Notes: generated by a model not told the origin, from the sequence alone. A DNA stretch of 64,000 nucleotides from Hippasteria phrygiana (GCA_037893225.1 JAZGUH010000717.1:124001-188000), one strand, 5' to 3'; positions 46,019 through 58,340 are shown, counted from the stretch's first letter. Numbers and translations: made by a program.

Positions 46019-48145
46019 TTAGATATTGGCTAAGAAGGTAATACTTAACTGAACTTTAAAAATGGGAAAACAATTAATATATGTAATGTTTAAAGGAAGG
46101 TTATTCCAGATTTTGGGTCCTAAGAACAGAACTGAACGTTGTGCTAAAGAAGTTCTAAACTGATGAATTTGAAATTTATTAGATGAGCGAGTATTGTAAG
46201 AATGGATTTGGTTGCGGTATTTGAAACTGTCGGAGATTGATGGAGGAAGAAATTTGTGTGTATTTTTGAACATAAAAAGAGAAACTTTATAAGTGTGAAT
46301 ATCTTTCAACTTAAGTAATTCAAGATTATAAAATAATGGCTGAGTATGATCTCTATAAAAGGAATTTGTAAGAATTCTGACAAGTCGTTTTTGAAGATAC
46401 ACTAAGCTTGTGAGTTTAGATACGTGTGTTGATGCCCACACGATATTACTATAAGTAAAGTAAGGTTGAACTAGAGTTAAATATAGTGTTTTTAGAGCCG
46501 CATTGGGAATTAAATGTTTCACTCTATTTAGCATACCTGTAGCTCGTGATATTTTTAACGAGATATAATTAATGTGGTCAATCCATGTCAATTTTTCATC
46601 AACCAACACACCCAGGAATTTAGTACTTTTTACTTGCCTTATTTGGGTGTCATTCATGTTTATATGGTGATTATGTCTTGGTGTTTTGTTCCCAAAAACT
46701 ATGTAATTAGTTTTATCAAGGTTAAGAGATAATTTATTACACTTAAACCAATCAGTTAAAGCAGTTATTTCACCATTCACTAATTCAAAAAGTTCATCAA
46801 GATTTTCATGACTGCAACAAATATTTGTATCATCTGCAAATAGTAGAAAAGAGACTTTTCGTGAAATTGATGTTATATCATTTACATAAAGAATGAACAA
46901 TAGGGGCCCAAGGATTGTTCCTTGGGGTACCCCACAAATTATTTTAGCGGTATCAGATCTGACATGGCAATAAGGAACATATTGGTCTCGATTTGTCAAA
47001 TAGCTTCTGAACCGTTCAAGTGCTACTCCTCTAACTCCATGATGCTGTAGTTTTGAAAGTAAAATATCGTGATTTAAAGTATCAAATGCTTTCGAGAGGT
47101 CTAAAAAATACCAAGCGTGTGCTTTTTTTGTCAATAGAGTTGTTATTTTGTTATGAAAGTCAATCAAGGCCATTTCGGTGGAATATTGCGAACGAAAACC
47201 AAATTGACTGTCAGTAAGTATATTATGTGATTTTATAAATTTACTTAGACGAATATGAACCAATTTTTCAAGTATCTTGGAAAACGTAGATAAAACAGAA
47301 ATTGGTCTATAATTACAGAAACTTGCAGGATCACCAGATTTTAGGACTGGGATAACCTTAGACACTTTTAAACTGGAGGCAACAATACCAGTACTTAAAG
47401 AAAGGTTAAAAATATGAGATAAAGGATTAATCATGTTGACCAGAGATTTGTTGACTATCGAAGGATAAATATCATCAAACCCTGGACTCTTACATCCTTA
47501 ATTATATATTTTTAAAAATAATATCTCTTCCGGGGTAGTTGGTGTGAAAAACAAAGTATCGTAAGTAGGATTTCCCAAGAGGTCAGTTGGTTTACGATGA
47601 CTAGACGGAATCTTACTTGCAAGTTTAGGTCCAACATTAATGAAATAATCATTAAATTTGTTTGCTATAGCGAGTAGAGATGTATATTCAATATTACCGT
47701 CATGGAACTTCGTTGGAAGAGAAGCTTGATGTTTAGTTTTACCCATTATATTATCTAGTACTTTCCAGGTCTGTTTAATGTTATTTTTAACTTTGTTAAG
47801 CTTTTGTAAAATATACGCCTTTTTAGATATTCTGATTAAATGACTAAGTTTATTCCTATACTTTTTGTAATTTGAGGTTGCTTGTAAGGACGGATGCTGG
47901 ATTGAATTTTTATACAATTTATTTTTAATTTTTATAGATTTCTTAAGAGCACGAGTTATCCAAGGTTTATTTGATAAAGACACAGGGCCATAAACTTGTT
48001 TAACTGGGAAATTATCATTATAAAGACGAGAATATGTATTTAGAAATGATAAATAAGAATCGTCGATAAATAGGGACACGTCGATTGGAAAATATTTTGC
48101 CAATTTACATGATCTGAGTCTTAAATTTACAGATATTATGATCAT
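46019..48145 (-). pseudogene. LINE ORF2, linker and reverse transcriptase part
   Basis: This reading frame covers the linker between endonuclease and RT (48145-47498) and, after one in-frame TAA at 47497-47495, the RT core and C-terminus to the natural stop at 46019. Counting from the Met at 47434, RT motifs are VIPVLKSGD (27-35), NYRPISVLS (41-49), motif A LDLSKAFD (111-118), motif B GVPQGTILGP (168-177), the catalytic FADD (199-202) and KFLGVLVDEKLTW after it. The C-terminus has GPKIWNNLP, common in CR1/Jockey-group ORF2. The enzyme would copy LINE RNA into the target site by target-primed reverse transcription. The single TAA falls between LKIYN and GCKSPGFDD, where related RTs have an unbroken KSPG(L/F)D motif, so it is a nonsense mutation. 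All catalytic residues are retained, suggesting recent inactivation. Confidence 0.92.
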
Positions 48146-49235
48146 TAAAGACCCTACTTGAACTCACACTGACCGAGGAATCAGTTTTGTAATCAGTAAT
48201 ATAAACAATTGGGAAATGGTCGCTTAGATCTGTGACAAGAATACCTGCCATGGTGTTTCGATTGTTTGTATTTGTAAAAATATTATCGATGAGAGAAGCT
48301 GATTTAGAAGTTACTCGAGTGGGCTTATCGATAACTGGAATAAAAGAATGACCAAGTAACGTAATACTAAAATTATTTGTTGGGGAATGATTGTTACTAT
48401 GTAAAAGGTTTATATTAAAATCTCCAACAAGATAACAATCTTTATGTTCACCTTTAAGATTGGTCAAAATGTTGTCAAGGTGATTGTTAAAATCATTGAT
48501 ATTGGTATCTGGTGGTCTATAAAGAACCCCAATGATTATATTTTTAGCCGTTGGGTTGTCGATTTCAACAAAGAGTGACTCAAATATGCCCGTTTGACAA
48601 GGAACATAGGAATGAATTTTAAAAGAAAGGGAATTCTTAATATACATACATACACCTCCACCTTTACCAGTCTCTTTATCTTTACCAAGAAAGGTATAGC
48701 CATCTATGGTTGGAGGAATGATATTTTTAGTAAGCCAAGTTTCTGTAAAGCATAAAACTGAAAAATGATGATCTAATTGATTTAAATAATACAAAATGCT
48801 GTCTATGTTTTTAGTCAAACTACGGGCATTATGATGAAATATTGAAAAATGTTCAGGATTATTACAAAATTTATTGTTGAAAGTGTCTTCCAAGTAATAT
48901 TTTGAAACAGAAATGTCCATATTACTTCCCGAAAAGGTATCATTATCTTCAAAAGGATCGAAAAACAATGGATTAAAGGAAAGAGATCGTAAATAATTAA
49001 AATCAATTTTCGAATCGGACCTTAATTCCAAAAGGGCCATATCAAAATCATCGTCGCTCTCTATGTGATTATAAGGAAGAACAGAACCTGTGTCTATCCC
49101 CTTACAAGAATCAATTTCATTATCAATTTTAGAGTCTCCAGGTCTCCTCTTACCATAGTTTTGGAGAGATGCTCTAGAAGTAGCATCAAGATGACATTGT
49201 ACTCGTCTTGACCAGGGATCAGATCGCTGTACATT
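48105..49235 (-). pseudogene. LINE ORF2, N-terminus and AP-type endonuclease
   Basis: The frame is open from 49235; an internal Met is at 49040. From that Met, the apurinic-endonuclease-like domain spans about residues 65-285: FHHNARSL (Asn71), FTETWL (Glu100), GGGVCMYI, VLYRPP (173-177), GDFNIN (Asp207/Asn209), SLIDNIFTN (Asp252) and LSDHFPI (Ser273-Asp274-His275). All expected catalytic positions are present. This domain nicks target DNA to prime reverse transcription. Upstream, about 65 further in-frame codons (acidic and basic, low complexity) may be the true N-terminus. The frame ends at 48105 just after RVFNDHNICKFKTQI and should continue in the other frame (CKLAKYFPIDVSLF), so a one-base indel lies between about 48145 and 48105. 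Confidence 0.9.
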
Positions 49236-49623
49236 TCATGGACAAAGCTATAGAATGACACAACAAACATTTTGTTAACTGAAGACAATTATAATTTAGG
49301 GACTAATAAAAACGAATAAAACGAACAACCATATAACAATGAATCGATGAAAAATGAGAGAAAAGTAAATGTTTCAGTAGGATGTGATTTCGTTATGAAA
49401 AGGAGCATCCGCAAATTATTTGTAAAAGGCAATATACATAAAGCTCTTAGGTTCACACTTCAATATATATTCATCTTATTAACTGTCCTCAAAGATGAAG
49501 AGGAAAAATCTTAATTGTGGCGTTAAATACTAAGCCATCTCTTTCACGTAACTCTCTAACACCAACTGTCCTGAATCCTCCAATTCCAACATGATCCTCC
49601 ATACACCTTAAGGGATAAGGGTT

Positions 49624-49648
49624 AATATATATATATATATATATATTT
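49624..49648. repeat. (TA)n microsatellite between LINE ORFs
   Basis: About 12 TA dinucleotides in a row inside the inter-ORF region of the LINE. Expansion of an AT-rich spacer; no coding role. Confidence 0.85.
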
Positions 49649-49757
49649 TTCTATCTTTTTTTAAATTTAATGCATGGTAAAACCAAATGTTCGGGGTGCA
49701 TTGGTCATGCAGACTAGAGTTCCGATTATTGATGTTAATCGCGGACAGTTAGATTTA

Positions 49758-50465
49758 TTAGGTCAGTTTCTTGAGGTCATCCTCACAGTTAATGCTGAGT
49801 TTAGAGCTATTCTGTAATTTGACCTCGATTCTACCATCCTGAGTCCAGGTTTTCACTGTCGACGGGTGGTTTCTTGCTCGTTTCAGCCATCGCTTCCGTT
49901 CAGGGGTTAAACTTTCATGGACATAGATGTTCTGTCCTTTGAAGCCAGTTCTTGCACGATAGAAGGCTGCCCTGGTGTTATAGCTGTTAAAATTGATAAT
50001 TATTGGGCGTGTGCGTGGCTCCCCAGTTCGATCTGTCTTGGCACCAAGGCGATGGGTGCGGTCGATTACTGTGGTCGGTATTTCCATATTGAGGTGTTGC
50101 TTTGCAGCCTCAATAATCTTTTTGTCCGTACTTTCTTGTCCGTCTTCAGGAATGCCATACACGAGCAGGGTGTTGCGTCTTGAGTATTGTTCCGAATCAT
50201 CCAGGCGGTGTTCAAGATGGCGGATTCGGGAATGAAGTTGTGTAATTTTTTCATCCCTTTTTTCAAGTTCCAGTTCCACAGCTTTATAAATGTTCTTACT
50301 AACGACATCAGTTATAGCCTCCGTTAATGCTGGGACAGGGGTGTCAATGAGGCTTTTAGATTTGAATGCCTCAATCAGGGCTGTAGATAAGATTGTCGGA
50401 TCGATTGCAAAGGCCTCATGCGATGACTGCTTCTTTGGGGCATAGTGCTGGTCTATGGTCCAATA
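49758..50465 (-). CDS. LINE ORF1, coiled-coil plus RRM-like RNA-binding protein (start missing)
   Basis: The frame is open from 50465 to the stop at 49758 (about 235 codons). The first ATG is at 50279, but coding-like sequence (TALIEAFKSKSLIDTPVPAL..., ...VVSKNIYKAVELELEKRD) continues upstream in frame without an ATG, so the N-terminus is lost or the copy is truncated. From Met50279, residues 1-33 are a heptad-rich coiled coil. RRNTLLVYGIPEDG (35-48) begins an RRM-like fold, followed by IDRTHRLGAK and RPIIINFNSYNTRAAFYRAR. The C-terminal part has VHESLTPERKRWLKRAR and VKTWTQDGRIEVKL. This layout is that of L1-type ORF1p (trimerising nucleic-acid chaperone that coats LINE RNA). No internal stop after Met50279. 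Not a zinc-knuckle ORF1. Confidence 0.85.
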   Translation of the reverse strand, partial: YWTIDQHYAPKKQSSHEAFAIDPTILSTALIEAFKSKSLIDTPVPALTEAITDVVSKNIYKAVELELEKRDEKITQLHSRIRHLEHRLDDSEQYSRRNTLLVYGIPEDGQESTDKKIIEAAKQHLNMEIPTTVIDRTHRLGAKTDRTGEPRTRPIIINFNSYNTRAAFYRARTGFKGQNIYVHESLTPERKRWLKRARNHPSTVKTWTQDGRIEVKLQNSSKLSINCEDDLKKLT

Positions 50466-50469
50466 TCAA

Positions 50470-51880
50470 AGCCCAATTTAAGTTGTCTATCTCAGGGTCT
50501 ATTGCTGTTAATAATGTTAACGAATGAGTTCACCTCAATACAGAATCCTTCCAGTCATCAAGTTTGCCGTAGATTTTTCACAAGTATGCCAGTTTGCCAG
50601 TTTTTTTATACGGGAAATGACAAGCGGAGCTCCTGTAAAAACACGTCTACTCTCTACGAAGTCATGATGCAGTGATCAGAGTAAAGAGCCACATTTTATT
50701 TGAGGCTGATATCTCAAACAAATCTCAAACAAATGTTTTTTTGGGGGGTGGAGGGGAGTGGTTGCGTATTAATTTTTTTCCCGACCAATTTAAAGATATA
50801 GCAACAAAATTTCGAAAAAGGTTCCTTGATTTGTTTTGGGCCGTAAAATATTTTTACAAGGGGGGGGGGGGGGGGGGGGGGGGCGTCGGGTCTACCTTTT
50901 CAATGGCGGCGCTTTGTTTTACACAGGACGCATATCAACATACAATTTCAACATACCAATTATTTAAAGACGATTAAGTGGCCATTGGGGGAAATTGGGG
51001 GAGGGGTACCACTTGGGTACGGAAATTAGAAAATAAAAGCCAGAATCAACCATTTGTAAGTGATCAACCACTTAAGTAGATGGAATTAACCAATGTTGTA
51101 AATGGCTAAATAAAGTGGTCAGGAATCAGCAAAACCTTTATAAATTAGCATCTGAAAATCTTGGCTTTATTGTGACTGATTAGGCCTATGTTACCTCCGT
51201 TTATATACATTTACCTACTTCTGTTTGACGCTAAACCAGAAGGCCAAAGTGACTACCAAAACGCAAGCCATTAACAACAACTGTTACCTGAACGTTTAGT
51301 TTACTGTCGTTTTAGGGCAGAGGAAATCTAATATAAACCTTCAAATCGGAGACCCTTTTGGAACAAATCGTCCTTCTTTGAATCCTGAAATTCATCGCCT
51401 AGGGTGTGAACTCATCGACCGTAAGGCGATTGCATCAGCACCTGGTGATTAGGGCCCACAAGTTAGCCACAAAGTAGGCCTCTCTCTTTCTCCTGCCGCG
51501 GAAACTCAAGAAAGGCAGGAAGAGATGGGAGCCAGGGGCGACGATTTAGGCGTAAATGCCCTCTGTCCGCGAGGCCCTTCATTGGTGGCTGTCGAGCGTG
51601 GGGGAATTGACAGTCTAGGCCCGCGCTCCCCCCCCCCCCCCCCCCCCCCCAGCCTATCACAAGACCTGTGTGATTTGATTTTCCCAAAACTCACGGGTCA
51701 GAGGCTCTTTTGGCGCATTGCACAGGGTTAGTTACTGCGTCAACAAAATCATTTGCCTTTGTTTAAAGAGGAGAATAAATACTCATAAAGGACGCATTGA
51801 CAACAACCAATCTTCTGCTTTATGGGGCTAGATTTCCATCATCCAAGGCATATACTCGAACCCAGCTCCTCATATTTGCA
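50470..51880. other. Unassigned DNA with long G and C runs
   Basis: Holds a 24-base G run (50860-50883) and a 23-base C run (51628-51650) in otherwise unremarkable sequence. Short ORFs here are glycine- or proline-rich products of these runs and not genes. Confidence 0.4.
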
Positions 51881-51886
51881 TGACAC

Positions 51887-52172
51887 CAGTGGCGTAGCCA
51901 AGGGGGGGGGGGGGGGGGGGGGGCAACTTCCCCCCTGTGGGAACTCTTTCCCCCCCCCCTCTTGCCCCCCCCCCCCCCCCCCTCTGGAAAATTGGAATGA
52001 TTTTTTTTTTTTGGGGGGGGGGGGGTCGCCATCTGTAGTGTGTAGATATGCGTTACTATAGCGTGGACCTATATTTAACAAAGTCGAATTTTCCCCCTTG
52101 AAAATAACCATGCCCCCCGTTCCCCCCCCCCCCCCCCTCCCCCCTCTAGGAACTAGCCTGGCTACGCCACTG
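51887..52172. mobile_element. hAT-like MITE, second copy, perfect 8 bp duplication
   Basis: Same family as 5366-5609: CAGTGGCGTAGCCAAGG / CTGGCTACGCCACTG ends, plus the internal shared block TCGCCATCTGTAGTGTGTAG and TATGCGTTACTATAGCGTGG. The flanks are CATGACAC on both sides (51879-51886, 52173-52180), an exact 8 bp duplication as hAT elements make. It is longer than the first copy through expanded G/C runs and about 13 extra bases near 52076-52090. Confidence 0.93.
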
Positions 52173-52319
52173 CATGACACTCTCTAAAAGCCGGTCATTC
52201 GGCGAGATCATGACTTCGCGTGCTTGCAGCGGATAAACGGCGCTGTATCGGATTCTCACGTGAAATGTGGGGTGTAATTCTACGGACGCTTGCCACCAAT
52301 GCGAAGCGATTGCTTTCAA

Positions 52320-52685
52320 AGAAGCTACCGTGTCATCGAACCGATATCGGGGTACATTTTGCCCTCTTAAGGCGAGGCTGATTACGACAGCGGTCAGCTC
52401 ATCGTAAATCCTTACGGTGAAAACTGAATCGATATTTCAAGGAACTGTCCAATAAAATTAAGTTTGTTTCAAGATCAGGAACAAAGCTCTGGTTGATTTG
52501 AGTTAACATCTATAGAGTTTGTGGTATTTGATATTTTCGTCATCGAAAGGATATCGGTGTATTCTATTTTTAAACAGAGGGCGAGGCTTATTATAAGAAT
52601 TAGTCAAGTAAATATCGTCAGTGTCAAACAACACCTCCATTTCTAGGAATTAGCAAATAGAATAAGATTCATTGTTTCACAATCC
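52320..52685. repeat. Diverged ~206 bp tandem duplication
   Basis: GTCATCGAACCGATATCGGGGTA followed by GGCGAGGCTGATTA (about 52332-52384) recurs as GTCATCGAAAGGATATCGGTGTA followed by GGCGAGGCTTATTA (about 52538-52592). The blocks CCAATAAAATTAAGTTTGTTTCA and CAAATAGAATAAGATTCATTGTTTCA also align at the same offset. Origin unknown. Confidence 0.55.
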
Positions 52686-52689
52686 GAAA

Positions 52690-55600
52690 GAACTACCATT
52701 GGATACGGCGGTAGTTACCTATGGGGAGATCTGGCTATTTGTAATTTTATCCAACTGAAAAAGGTCACACTGATTTTTAATGTCAGGATACAACTTGTCT
52801 TTCCACGAAGAATTCAATCAACCAATGAGAAGCTGCATCCTGTAGGCCTATGTATACAACCCTGTGGAAGTTTGCCAGCATGACTAGGCTATGAATTTGG
52901 TTATTCTAGAGAGGTCACACACTAAGGGGTTTTTTAATCTAGAATTCTGGAACATAAAAAACATATAGGCCTAATTTGTCGTATAAACTGGAATGTGTCT
53001 GTCAGGCCTCATTTCATTATCATTTTCTCGGAAATTCACATTCAGCGAAATAAGAAACGAAACTGTTTACTTTGAAGCACCGTATTCCTCCCAGTATCAC
53101 TTTGTTTTTGGAGGGGTTGCAAGTTCCAGAAAAAGAAGAAAAAACAAATCCGTTAACATGTAACCGGATTTGTTCCAGTAAACGGACTGGAGCGAACGTG
53201 ATTGAGTGTGGCTAAAAGGTGTGACCGGAGCGCCCGGAACACTCAAGACTACACGCTTGAAGATTGATCGGTGCCGCCCGCACGCACCGCTGACGTTACG
53301 TTTTTACCCGCGGGCCGAATGTACTGCGTCCCGTTTTGCATTTCTCTTACGGCACATTAACGGGGTTTCCAATTCTATTTTTCTGTGCAGTGTAACTGGT
53401 GCTATTTTTCTAACTGGTATTATAGACACGCTAGAGTAGGGCGTAGATTCACGCTAGAGTAGAAATGACGTCACTGGGAGAATTGCAAGACATTGGGGGT
53501 ACATTTTCGTGTCTCCCTAATGTCACAAGTAGGCCTACCCTTTCAAGAATGATTTTGTGGATTTCTAAGCGTGGTTTACTAGCCAAGGTACGGGCAAAGT
53601 TAGTAACACATTTTTTTCATAAATAGATTACAGATCCAACTCACGGCAAGACGTAGTCCCGAATGCATCCCTCTTCATTTGTTTGTTTTAGCCACCTCCC
53701 CCTCACGTCGTTTCCGTTCGGAAAATTCTAACCCTTTAAGAGTGAAAGACAAGAGTGGGATCACTTCAATTTATGATGGGCGCATACGTTTTGAAAAATG
53801 ATACAATGAAATCAGACCAGAATGAACAGAATGCAGTGACAAGTTGATCGATATCAGTCAGTTATTTTAAAGCTATTTAAGATTTGTTTCATAGATCACA
53901 ATACGGCAGCTGTCAATCAAGGAAACAAACATCATCCGACCCCTTTAACTGTTCTTCAGCAATCGTATCATACCCCTCAGTTATACCATAAGGTTTATTT
54001 CGCACCGCAGGGCGAGTGAGTGGATTTTGCAGTGCTTACCGCATGGGCGGTTACCAAGTGCAGTTGGTGAAAAGGGGGCACGCGGCTTCGGGGGAAAATG
54101 ACGGGGAGATAAACAAATCAGGCAGGAACTGGCCCGCGGAAAGAGCCCATCCAACTATGTAAGAAAATTTACAATAGATAATTTCATTCACCAACTTCGG
54201 GAAAAAGAGCCAGTGCTTGTTTACTTGTGTTGTTTACGCTTCAAATCTAGCAGCAATTGTAAACTAAATTCGGGGGAGAGAGTGGGAGGGTAAGGTGATG
54301 AAATGTACTCCGACAAATATCCCAGGACATGTGTAATTATTCGTAAAATATTAAAACAAAGTTATAAAAAGTTATAGAAAGTTATAGATTCCCCTCCCCT
54401 ATAACCAACACACCCGTTTATATATGATCAGGAATATAGGCCTACACGCACCTAGAAACTAAAGAAAAAAATCCTCACAATTTCACACATAACAGAAGTT
54501 AAAGTATTAAATTTTGGTCAAAATTATCATTTAAAATAGATTGATTAAAAGTACATGTTTAAGTGATTTGTTGCAGTTAACGTAACGTTATGTAACGTAT
54601 ACAATAAAGCTTCACTTCCTGTGTTATGCAACCCATCTTACCTTTCTCTTACACACCTTGCAGCGTGTAAGCAATGAATACCCATGAGCACACCATTACG
54701 AAATTCCCCGGCTTATTTTCAAGGATTTCTGGCGACTATAGATAAATGCCATGCTCTCCTACAAACTGACCGTCTTAATCCTGTGTGCTTTTCGCCGAGG
54801 GATGTGCTGGAAACCTCGGGGATTACGCGCTAAAACTGCAGCGTATTGTTTTAATAGGCCGCCTGAAGAAATATGGAGCCATCACCTAGAAACTAAGTTT
54901 CCCCAAAGTGGAAAGTGACAGTGTGACACCATTGGGTTTTTTAAGCAGTGATAACCAAACTTGTCGATGCGAAAAAGGAGAAATTGAAAGAAATTTTTTT
55001 TTCGGAAAGGAGTATTTTTACTATCAATGAAAAAATCAATAGTATACAGCTAAACAAATTGCTTGTCAACTTAAATAACATGAAATAATTATTATAAATG
55101 ATAAAACTTTGATGGGTCTGACGTCTCGAGGAATAAATTTAAAAAACAGAAATTTGTCCAAGAGAAACTCATAGATATACAGATGGGATGGGTAAGACAC
55201 AATGTGAAATGAAGTTTCTTGTTTCGCTTTATCACAACTTTCATATTAATTCTACATTAGTCCATAGCTATAAACAAAGCGGTTGATGCGTTCACGCCTA
55301 GCTTAGGCACTTCAATACTTCAATAATGCCATCTTAAAATATGACGAGTAATAAAATAAAATTAACAGTAAACATTAACATTTAAAATATCAGATGCCTA
55401 TATTGCATTCAAAATTGATGATCAGAAATGGATTATACACCTTTTGATCTTGAGGCACGACTAAATATTACCTATGGGAATATGTTTGCATTTTTGGGGC
55501 CAAACACGAACTGTTTAACCATTGATTAAATCAACTTGAAACAAACATATATACTTAGTTCAGAGACCTGGAATTGTCTGTTCACATCGCCGTATTGATC

Positions 55601-57525
55601 CGTTTAAAACCAACAAAATCCCACCTGAATTTCCTATGGTTACCGGCAAATTGCACGGACACCTGTTATCCTGCATTATTGGATTTTGCCAAAGTCGTTA
55701 TTGATTTGGACAACGTGACTCTCTCCACGCCATCACAAGTGTCATTTGGCATGGCGAGGCAGGCACCGTCTGAGATAAGAAGGTGCCGCATGCGCAGGGC
55801 GATTGAAGTGCGCCCGGCAGCAGGCTAACGGCTTGGCTGAGATTGAACACACCAAGGTTACATTCCATGAAGTTTAGCACAAAATAACACCCAGCAAATG
55901 TTCCTGCTTAACAAAATTCTGATGAAAACTGGGTTGGTAACCTTCTGTTACTACATGTATACAGTGCGTATCAAAACAAAGGACTGTATATTCAAACACC
56001 TGAAATACTGAATTGAAATTCCCGCTTGTTTAGGCGCCTGATAATGACTTCAAGATTGGCCAAGGATGACGTATTTCCACGCCAACAATCTTCGTTTATG
56101 TTAAGGGAAACAATTACCATGAGTGCTCATCATGCCAAACATTCGCGGGGTGCTCGACAACAAGTTTCCTTAATTCACGTTTGGCTAAGGTTGTGATAAA
56201 GAGAGTTCCTTGCATGGGATACCAAATAATTATTGTCCTTCCATAGCCGTGCAGGATTTTCACAATTGTGAATTACTAAATTGTAAAAACAGCAAAAAGG
56301 ACAATGTTGTTTAGTTTCATGGTATAAAGTTCCAATATCCATTTAAAGTTAGCCTCCATACACTAGTTTGCTGGCGCACATTACAATGTAAGTTACGAAG
56401 CACAAGGCAACTTTATAAACAAACAACGCGGTCTGATCTGACAACCTATGCTTGTTTCCGGAGATTCCTGCAGTAACTTATAATATTCCCTGCGACAACG
56501 GCAAAACAAATCGCTCTATCCGTTCCCCGCGCCCGTCTATACTAATATACCAGGCGGAATAACTCGCACGGATCCGAGTCTTTCTCGTCTACCTACCTCG
56601 ACAGCAATGATTCATACCATGTCAGTAATGCACGGTGTGATTGCTGTGCTGCACGTCACGTGGTGCTGTGGCGTTTTAAGCGCGGTATCGCATCCGTCAT
56701 ATCAGCGCTGGTGTAATCGCTGGCCGCCAGAATTGAGCGAACCGCACACCGAGCACGATCCCAGTCGCGCGGTGAGCTTATCGTCGCATTCGTAGAGGGG
56801 ACGGGAACTAGGAGCTAACAGCCGAAGGAACTTCTACTTTGCCCCTGGGATCGATGAGATGCTAGAGATGTCATTCCTTTTCTTGCCGATGATGAAGCAC
56901 TGCGATTAGTAAAGAAAGCGGGCCTTTGGGTTTGAAAGCTGTTGCGTATGATTTGATGCCGACTGCTTCGTTTAATTTCGTCCTTGGTCAAGGCTTGGCG
57001 TGTCAAACCCGGTACGTACTTAATTTTTTTTTTTTTGGATATGTCTCCAAGTTTTTAATCTTAAAGAATGTGGGCATATGGGTAAAACCTCGACAGTTCG
57101 TGTTCATTACAATTGTACGCATTAAGTTTACGAACCAAAGTTAAAGGCGACTTGTGACTCATTTATTTAATTTCAATAAATTACGGACGTAATTGGCCAT
57201 AGGATATTCTTTAAGCGCCATTACGACAAGAAAATCTGCGGTAGCAATAAGCAATATATGTTTTGCTTCTTTGAAAAAGACCGGGTTGACTCGCCATTTT
57301 GAGCAGCATGCTTTGCTCGAAACATCTTTACAGCAATTCCGAAACGTTGAGTTTGCTCGAATGCTACTCTTTACAATGCCGTGCAACTCAAATGGGGTAG
57401 TTCAAGACTTGGCGTAGGCCTATACTGGTCATGATGTATCCACACATTTAAAGTTCCTTCGTTTAATTTAGTGTAGAGTCACAACAAACTATTCATAAGA
57501 TGGAATTTGAGTCAGGGGTGATGTA
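52690..57525. other. No supported gene; unassigned DNA
   Basis: Short motif-free ORFs. Minor items are AGTTATAAA/AGTTATAGA triplication at 54360-54389, repeated CACGCTAGAGTAG at 53427 and 53451, and a GC-richer tract at 56500-56800. No matched-end elements were identified. Confidence 0.35.
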
Positions 57526-57529
57526 AATT

Positions 57530-57852
57530 CAATATATGGGGTTTTGCCCTTCACCGACGTATTTTATAAACACTGTATACTCAATGTTGTCCCGAGAGAT
57601 TATTTGAAAAAATCAGCTCGGGTGGGACTCTAACCAACGACCTTCCGCCTTCTAGTGCAGACGTCTTACCACTCGACCACCGAGCTTGCCGGAGTCGGGT
57701 GGCTGGTTTGAATCTGCACTAGAGGGCAGGAGTTCGTGGGTTAGAGTCCCACCAGAGTGATTTTTTTCCAAATAATCTCTCAGGACAACAATGAGTATAC
57801 AGTGTTTATAAAATACGTCGGTGAAGGGCAAAACTCCATTATATTGAAGTCA
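57530..57852. repeat. Head-to-head inverted pair of tRNA-derived SINEs
   Basis: The left copy (minus) has A box TGGTCGAGTGGTAAGA (plus 57664-57682) and degenerate B box GGTTAGAGTCCCA, then the SINE body with CTCTCGGGACAACATTGAG. The right copy (plus, from about 57720) lacks the A box, has GTGGGTTAGAGTCCCACC, and has the same body with CAATGAGTATACAGTG, ACGTCGGTGAAGGGCAAAA. Both share the same unusual GGTTAGAGTCCC variant, suggesting duplication-inversion of one copy or a SINE-built foldback element. Confidence 0.8.
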
Positions 57853-58340
57853 CAACACAACTCTTACTTCGAAGAACAATTGGCGCTAGATTCAGGGGTC
57901 CGATCTTAAGTTTCGTTAGTACGATTGTCAGATTGCTACCTTAGTATAAAACGGATTCAGAGGAACATTTTGGAATTTTTCACTTGTAATGATCGTTTAG
58001 CGGGATCGTTGTTTCAATTATATCAATGTTGCGTATATGCGTAATGTGCCAAGATTATAACTTATTCCCTGATGGGAGAGGTTTGGTTTGGCGAAGTCCT
58101 CAACTATAGCAAAGTACGCCTGTGACTATACAATCGGACTATTAGCTAAATGCAGGACTAATGTTTAATGTTATAATTGATGTCTTTAGTAGATGATGCA
58201 TATTTCTTCTACTAAATACTGCTTTGGGTTTTCATACTGGCACTGCTAAACATGTGTTAACTGGTTCTTGTTTTGGAAAATACTCCTGAACGCGAATACT
58301 CCAAGAAACATGAGTAACAAACGATTTTCACATTAGCGCC

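Larger units (their letters stand above)
45485..50465 (-). mobile_element. Near full-length two-ORF non-LTR retrotransposon (CR1/L2-group LINE)
   Basis: About 5.0 kb on the minus strand: ORF1 (50465-49758), an inter-ORF gap of about 520 bp with a TA run, ORF2 (49235-46019) with endonuclease then reverse transcriptase, and a 3' UTR of about 530 bp ending in a TTGAAAC/TTTAAAC-type tail near 45485. There is no RNase H domain after the RT. Domain order and RT motifs fit the CR1/L2/Jockey group; the precise clade needs a phylogeny. ORF1 lacks an upstream ATG before a stop at 50466-50468, so the copy may be 5'-truncated. ORF2 has a frameshift and a nonsense codon. It is the longest coding signal in the window. 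Confidence 0.9.

Noticed and set aside
49917..50235. Plus-strand ORFs of 80-88 codons over LINE ORF1
   Set aside because: Antisense shadows of the ORF1 coding sequence.
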